Assembly: GCF_900129445.1 (NCBI RefSeq)
Contig: NZ_FQVT01000001.1
Location: 496,001-560,000 of the forward strand
Reading direction: 5' to 3'
DNA from: Salegentibacter echinorum
GTDB lineage: Bacteria > Bacteroidota > Bacteroidia > Flavobacteriales > Flavobacteriaceae
DNA: 64,000 bases
The notes under the pieces are model-generated. The model was not told the origin of the DNA and made no database searches. It saw only the letters and a program-made list of their open reading frames with translations. Shown here in pieces: positions 59,413 through 64,000 of the stretch; the stretch's first letter is position 1, and each line of letters opens with the position of its first letter. The translations under genes and the position numbers were made by a program.

Positions 59413-61242
59413 CTACTCAAAAGATTGCATTTCTACCAGTTTTTGATAAGTGCCTTTTTGTGCGAGTAACTCCAAGTGTTTTCCCTGTTCTACAATTTCA
59501 CCTCTGTGCAAAACGATAATCTTATCGGCGTTTTGAATGGTGGAAAGTCGGTGGGCGATGACTATAGAGGTTCTGTTCTTCATCATATTCTCCAGGGCAT
59601 TCTGTACCAATTTTTCACTTTGGGTATCCAGGGCAGAGGTAGCTTCGTCCAGGATCATAATTGGCGGATTTTTAAGTACGGCACGAGCGATGGAAAGCCG
59701 CTGTTTTTGTCCGCCACTTAACTTGTTCCCGCTATCCCCAATATTGGTGTCCAGGCCATCTGGAAGTTCGCTTACAAATTCCCAGGCATTGGCTACTTTT
59801 AGAGCGTCTATAATCTCGGCTTCAGTAGCATTGTCTTTTCCTAAAGCGATATTGTTTCTTACCGTATCATTAAAAAGAATAGAATCTTGCGTTACTAATC
59901 CCATTAAATTCCGAAGGGACTTTTTGGAAATTTTCTTAATGTTGGTGCCGTCTAAGCTTATAGTGCCTTCATTTACATCATAGAAACGGGTAATAAGATT
60001 GGCAATAGTCGATTTCCCGCTGCCCGATTGTCCTACAAGAGCTACCATTTGGCCTTTTTCTACTTTCATGGAAAACTGCTTTAACACATTTTCCTTTTCA
60101 TATCTAAAATTAATATCCTTTACTGTAATATTATTATCAAAGCTTTCTTTCTGAAGGGCATTTTTATCATCTTTAATAGTAGATTCGGTTTCGATGATTT
60201 CTAAAATACGCTCGGCGCTGGCATTACCTTTCTGGATGGAATAGGTTGCTTTGGAAATGGCTTTTGCAGGCGTTAAAATATTATAGGTAAGTACCAGGAA
60301 GCCTATAAAAGTTGAAGCATCCATACTATTGTCCAACAACACCATTCTACCGCCAAACCACAAAACAATAGTAATCACGACCACGCCTAAAAACTCACTC
60401 ATTGGAGATGCCAGGTTTTGACGATGCAATAAAGAATTCAAAATTTGGTTTAATCGGCTGGTACTTTCATAAAACTTTTTGCGAAATTTCCCTTCAGCAT
60501 TAAAACCTTTTATAATTTTTAAACTGGATAAAGATTCTTCTACAATAGTAAGGAAATTGGCATTTTCCTGTTGTGCTTTAGTGGATTTAGACTTTAGTTT
60601 TTTTCCAATGGATGATATTATTAATCCTGAGATTGGTAGAAAAACAAGCACAAATAAAGTCAGCTTAGGACTCAAAGTGAGCATTGCCGCTAAAGTGAAA
60701 ATAAGGGTGAGGGGTTCTTTTACAAACATCTCCAGCATGCTTAAGAAGGAGGTTTGGATTTCCTGAACATCGCTCGTAATCCTCGATATAAAGTCACCTT
60801 TTCGTTTTTCAGAAAAAAAAGAAACCGGTAACTCTACAATCTTATCGTAGATACGGTTTCTTATATCCTTTAGTATTCCGTTTCTAAGGTTTGCAATGAA
60901 ATAGAGCGCTAAATAATTAAAAAAGTTTTTCAGAAAAAAAAGTGTGACCACGGTAATGCATATCGTCACCAATGCCGCAATTTCTCCATATTGCTCTACT
61001 TGTTGGTTTAAAAAGAAATTGGAATAATCGTTAAAATAATCTTTTAAAGCACCAAACTCGCCGTTCCATTCGGGTTTTATTTTTACCGCTTCTTCTTCGC
61101 CAAAAAGAACCCTAAGCATTGGAATAAATGAAATAAAAGCCAGGGTGCTAAATAAGGCATAAAAAATATTACTAATAACATTTAGGATCGCAAAACGCTT
61201 ATAAGGTTTTGCGAAAAGCAGTATCTTTTTTAAATAGGTCAT
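59413..61242 (-). CDS. ABC exporter, MsbA-like (fused permease and ATPase)
   Basis: A 609-residue half-transporter: six membrane helices (about 15-330), then an ATPase domain with Walker A GQSGSGKST, signature LSGGQKQRLS, Walker B ILDEATSALD and an H-loop His in VIAHRLST. MsbA-like proteins flip lipid A or other lipids or drugs. The next genes upstream are for a phosphohexomutase and a glycosyltransferase on the same strand, which suggests envelope glycolipid work, but the substrate is unknown. It starts 12 bp after the mutase stop, so probably the same transcript. Confidence 0.93.
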   Translation of the reverse strand: MTYLKKILLFAKPYKRFAILNVISNIFYALFSTLAFISFIPMLRVLFGEEEAVKIKPEWNGEFGALKDYFNDYSNFFLNQQVEQYGEIAALVTICITVVTLFFLKNFFNYLALYFIANLRNGILKDIRNRIYDKIVELPVSFFSEKRKGDFISRITSDVQEIQTSFLSMLEMFVKEPLTLIFTLAAMLTLSPKLTLFVLVFLPISGLIISSIGKKLKSKSTKAQQENANFLTIVEESLSSLKIIKGFNAEGKFRKKFYESTSRLNQILNSLLHRQNLASPMSEFLGVVVITIVLWFGGRMVLLDNSMDASTFIGFLVLTYNILTPAKAISKATYSIQKGNASAERILEIIETESTIKDDKNALQKESFDNNITVKDINFRYEKENVLKQFSMKVEKGQMVALVGQSGSGKSTIANLITRFYDVNEGTISLDGTNIKKISKKSLRNLMGLVTQDSILFNDTVRNNIALGKDNATEAEIIDALKVANAWEFVSELPDGLDTNIGDSGNKLSGGQKQRLSIARAVLKNPPIMILDEATSALDTQSEKLVQNALENMMKNRTSIVIAHRLSTIQNADKIIVLHRGEIVEQGKHLELLAQKGTYQKLVEMQSFE

Positions 61243-61254
61243 AAAAGCGGGTGT

Positions 61255-63003
61255 TTAACCCAGTTGTAGTTCATTTTTAATACGTTCTATTTTTTCGGCG
61301 AGCTTGGCATTGTCAGCATCGTAATCTTCCACCTTATCCAGCGTAGTGTTTACGCTAATGTAGAACTTGATCTTTGGTTCGGTTCCACTTGGTCTTGCAG
61401 CAATTTTTGTCCCATTTTCGGTATAATAAATAAGAACGTTAGATTTTGGTATATCCAGAGACTTTTCGGTACGTTCTAAAAGGTTTTTAGCCGTAGATGC
61501 CTGGTAGTCTTCTACCAACACTACTTTCTCACCGTCAATTTCTTTCCAGGGGTTTTCCCTAAGATCGATGAGCATTTGTTTAATTTCTGCTTCTCCTTCA
61601 ATACCTTTTTTAACCAGGGCAATAAGCTCTTCCCTAAATAAGCCGTATTCGGTATAAAGTTCCAGTAACTGTTCGTAAAAAGAACTTCCCTGCGCCTTCA
61701 TTTGAGCAGCGATTTCACAGGCGAGCAGGGTAGCGGTAGCCGCATCTTTGTCACGCACAAAATCGCCTACCATAAAACCAAAACTTTCTTCGCCACCACC
61801 AACAAAATCTAACTGCGGATTGTCTTTAATAAGTTTTGCAATCCATTTAAAGCCGGTTAGCACTTCGTGATATTGTGTTCCATAAGCTTCAGTAATAATT
61901 TGAACCAAGGGCGTAGAAACAATAGTGGAAGCAACAAAAGAATCTTTATTTAACCTTCCCTGTTTTTTATGTTGTTCTAATAAGAACCAGGTCATCATAA
62001 GCATGGTCTGGTTGCCATTTAACAAAATCATTTCGCCATTTAAATCTCGCACGGCGACACCCAATCGGTCGCCATCTGGATCGGTGCCAATAACAATATC
62101 GGCATCTTTTTCTTCAGCTAAATCCAAAGCCATTTTAAGCGCTTCGGGTTCCTCCGGATTTGGAGATTCTACCGTAGGGAAATTACCATCTGGTTCTTTT
62201 TGCTCTTCCACCAAAAATACATTCTTATAACCTGCTTTTTCCAATATCTGCGGATTGGTTTTGCAAGCAGTTCCATGCAGCGAAGTGAAAACAACTTTTA
62301 GGTTGTCTTTTGCTAAAGAACTTGTGTCAAAACTTCCATTCTCTACGGACGCCTTTTGGAAAGCTTCATCTACTTCCTTATCTATTTTATGTATATAATC
62401 TGGCTTTGCGTTTAGATTAATTTCATCGTAATCCATATTGTTGATTACCTCAATTAATTTGGCGTCGTAAGGCGTAATAAGTTGCCCACCGTCCTGCCAG
62501 TAAACCTTGTAACCGTTATATTCTGGTGGATTATGACTTGCCGTAAGTACAATCCCAGCATGACAATTTAGGTGTTTAAGGGCAAAGGAAAGCTCTGGGG
62601 TAGGGCGAAGCTCAGAAAATAGGTACACTTCAATTTCGTTAGCCGAAAATACTTCAGCCACCATTTGCACCAATTCTTTAGAATTATTACGACAATCGTA
62701 GGCAATTGCTACTTTTAGCTTCTCTCCCTTAAATTCTTTTTTTAGCAGGTTAGACAATCCCTGGGTATTTTTCCCGAGGGTATATTTATTTATGCGATTG
62801 GTTCCCACACCCATAATTCCGCGCATTCCCCCAGTTCCAAATGAAGCATTCTTATAAAAAGACTCTTCTAGTTCTTTTGGATCATTTGCAATGAGATCAT
62901 TAATTTGATCCTGGGTGTTTTTATCGAAGTTATCGTTAAGCCAGGCTTGTGCTTTAGCCAGGATCTCGGGTTTATGTTTATCGGTTGATTGTTCTTTAGC
63001 CAT
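61255..63003 (-). CDS. Phosphohexomutase (phosphoglucomutase/phosphomannomutase family)
   Basis: Moves phosphate between C1 and C6 of a hexose. It is 582 residues, the long form. The phosphoserine loop is VLTASHNPPEYNGYK, the metal-binding loop is GTDPDGDRLGVA, and the phosphate-binding loop RPSGTEPKIK lies near the C-terminus. Between glucose- and mannose-specific members, I cannot decide from motifs alone. Likely supplies sugar phosphate for nucleotide-sugar synthesis; it is followed by the exporter 12 bp on. Confidence 0.94.
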   Translation of the reverse strand: MAKEQSTDKHKPEILAKAQAWLNDNFDKNTQDQINDLIANDPKELEESFYKNASFGTGGMRGIMGVGTNRINKYTLGKNTQGLSNLLKKEFKGEKLKVAIAYDCRNNSKELVQMVAEVFSANEIEVYLFSELRPTPELSFALKHLNCHAGIVLTASHNPPEYNGYKVYWQDGGQLITPYDAKLIEVINNMDYDEINLNAKPDYIHKIDKEVDEAFQKASVENGSFDTSSLAKDNLKVVFTSLHGTACKTNPQILEKAGYKNVFLVEEQKEPDGNFPTVESPNPEEPEALKMALDLAEEKDADIVIGTDPDGDRLGVAVRDLNGEMILLNGNQTMLMMTWFLLEQHKKQGRLNKDSFVASTIVSTPLVQIITEAYGTQYHEVLTGFKWIAKLIKDNPQLDFVGGGEESFGFMVGDFVRDKDAATATLLACEIAAQMKAQGSSFYEQLLELYTEYGLFREELIALVKKGIEGEAEIKQMLIDLRENPWKEIDGEKVVLVEDYQASTAKNLLERTEKSLDIPKSNVLIYYTENGTKIAARPSGTEPKIKFYISVNTTLDKVEDYDADNAKLAEKIERIKNELQLG

Positions 63004-63050
63004 AATTCTAAAAATATTTAAAACAAAAATAGGAATTAATGCTTTAAGGA

Positions 63051-64000
63051 TTATAAATTTGAGGTGGTTTTGTTGATAAGGTAGCGTCCCTTTTCTCTTT
63101 TAGAACGCAATATGAGTTCTCCCAGGAAACCTGCCAGAAATAATTGAGAACCTATAATCATTACAGCCAGGGCGATATAAAACCAGGGGTTTGAAGTAAC
63201 GAGAACATTGGGCAGGCCGTGATAAAGCTTGTAAAGTTTTGAAATGCCAATCCAGCCGGCAGAAAGAAACCCAAAGACAAACATTAATACACCCAGCGCA
63301 CCAAAGAGGTGCATGGGCCGCCTGCCAAATTTAGATAGAAACCAAATACTAATAAGATCCAGAAAGCCATTTATAAAACGCTCGGCCCCAAATTTGGTAC
63401 TGCCATATTTACGCGCCTGGTGCTGCACTTCTTTTTCGGTAATCTTATTGAACCCGGCGTTTTTGGAAAGCACAGGAATATAGCGGTGCATTTCGCCATA
63501 TACATCTATATTTTTAATCACTTCTTTTCGGTAAGCCTTAAGGCCACAATTAAAATCGTGCAACTTCACTCCAGAAGTTTTCCTGGCGGCAGCATTAAAT
63601 ATTTTTGAAGGGATGTTTTTGGCTATTACTGAATCGTAGCGTTTTTTCTTCCAGCCAGAAACAAGATCGTAGCCTTGTGCGGTGATCATTTCATAAAGTT
63701 CTGGGATTTCTTCGGGGTTATCCTGAAGATCGGCATCCATGGTAATTACCACATCACCTTGTGCTTTAAGGAAGCCAGCGTGCAAAGCCTGGGATTTTCC
63801 ATAATTTCTATTGAATTTTATCCCTTTAACAGCCGCGTCATTTTCTGCCAGGGCTTCAATAGTTTTCCAGGAGTTGTCTGTGCTGCCGTCATCAATAAAA
63901 ATAATCTCATGCGAAAAGGAATTGGACCGCATAACTTTTGCGATCCAATCGTATAATTCAGCCAGGGATTGTTCTTCGTTTAGAAGAGGGATAACAACAG
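63051..64000 (-). CDS. Glycosyltransferase family 2, polyprenyl-phosphate type, truncated at the window edge
   Basis: The frame is open through position 64000; the methionine codon at 63932 is internal, because reading upstream in frame gives VVIPLLNEEQSLAELYDWIA, the usual start of a family 2 transferase. Nucleotide-sugar binding residues appear in IIFIDDGSTDNSW and DADLQDNPEE (DxD-type). Two C-terminal membrane helices (in GALGVLMFVFGFLSAGWIGI and PWFYIALAVMIIGSQLFLAGFLGE) mark it as the DPM1/GtrB-like group that transfers sugar to undecaprenyl phosphate. The gene reads from beyond 64000 toward the mutase gene. Confidence 0.93.
   Translation of the reverse strand, partial: VVIPLLNEEQSLAELYDWIAKVMRSNSFSHEIIFIDDGSTDNSWKTIEALAENDAAVKGIKFNRNYGKSQALHAGFLKAQGDVVITMDADLQDNPEEIPELYEMITAQGYDLVSGWKKKRYDSVIAKNIPSKIFNAAARKTSGVKLHDFNCGLKAYRKEVIKNIDVYGEMHRYIPVLSKNAGFNKITEKEVQHQARKYGSTKFGAERFINGFLDLISIWFLSKFGRRPMHLFGALGVLMFVFGFLSAGWIGISKLYKLYHGLPNVLVTSNPWFYIALAVMIIGSQLFLAGFLGELILRSKREKGRYLINKTTSNL

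Noticed and set aside
63051-63932. Glycosyltransferase starting at the ATG at 63932
   Set aside because: The frame continues upstream to the window edge with typical family 2 start sequence, so the real start is beyond 64000.
1-64000. CRISPR array, tRNA/rRNA genes, prophage or complete insertion sequence
   Set aside because: I looked for regularly spaced direct repeats of 25-40 bp, tRNA cloverleaf 3' ends, and transposase or phage genes and found none.

Overview
The window is a chromosomal segment of a Bacteroidota bacterium, almost certainly a Flavobacteriaceae member and probably a marine one near Gramella/Christiangramia, Salegentibacter or Zunongwangia (the genus is inference). The evidence is the low GC, the near absence of Shine-Dalgarno sites, promoter boxes of the TTG-N(19-21)-TAnnTTTG type, and the gene set: short GyrA and ClpC, an AniA-type NirK with a C-terminal cytochrome c, a fused OtsBA, 2TM/LytTR sensory modules, an alpha/beta hydrolase-OsmC fusion, and FadN-type beta-oxidation enzymes. 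No tRNA, rRNA, CRISPR array, complete insertion sequence or prophage was seen. It is mostly ordinary core genome; the less ordinary material is in the intergenic DNA and a few regulatory arrangements.

Layout. 1-9.2 kb: truncated aroB, divergent proline dehydrogenase, YebC regulator, pterin dehydratase, a gcvT-SDR pair, NAD(P)HX repair enzyme and an orphan histidine ammonia-lyase. 9.5-16.7 kb: small unknown protein, clpC, and divergent gyrA followed closely by a TPR protein. 16.8-19.8 kb: a cobalamin riboswitch leading nrdB-nrdA, a class I ribonucleotide reductase resembling the class Id enzymes of Flavobacteria. 20.1-22.5 kb: LytS-type kinase carrying a 2TM domain, free 2TM protein and LytTR regulator. 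23-32.5 kb: ECF sigma/RskA pair, lipoprotein Cu/Zn superoxide dismutase, hydrolase-OsmC fusion, divergent lipid kinase and App1-type phosphatase, Tex, and an M28 peptidase. 33-36 kb: nirK-nirV-sco nitrite reduction operon. 36-40.5 kb: YtxH, then divergent otsBA and GH15 sharing an 11-bp inverted repeat. 40.6-49.4 kb: fatty-acid beta-oxidation (acyl-CoA ligase; MarR regulator with an operator-like palindrome; fadN, fadA, fadE) interrupted by a four-helix-bundle (S23-type) gene. 49.7-58.6 kb: purL, LTD-like lipoprotein, RsmB-type methyltransferase, YCF48-like lipoprotein and a second ECF sigma/anti-sigma/periplasmic protein operon. 59.4-64 kb: MsbA-like exporter, phosphohexomutase, truncated glycosyltransferase.

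The most unusual signal is a family of 7-bp-period tandem arrays. Two lie in opposite orientation directly at the ends of the S23-type gene inside the beta-oxidation operon (42460-42494 and 42874-42908). Similar arrays lie just after other genes (3764-3791, 22701-22749), and other heptamer arrays are at 16690 and 58964. Other dispersed structures are an approximately 190-bp element with a perfect 26-bp hairpin flanked by 9-bp direct repeats (2038-2239), palindromes of ACCTCACAGGTTT type, and GAGATTGC-type repeats.
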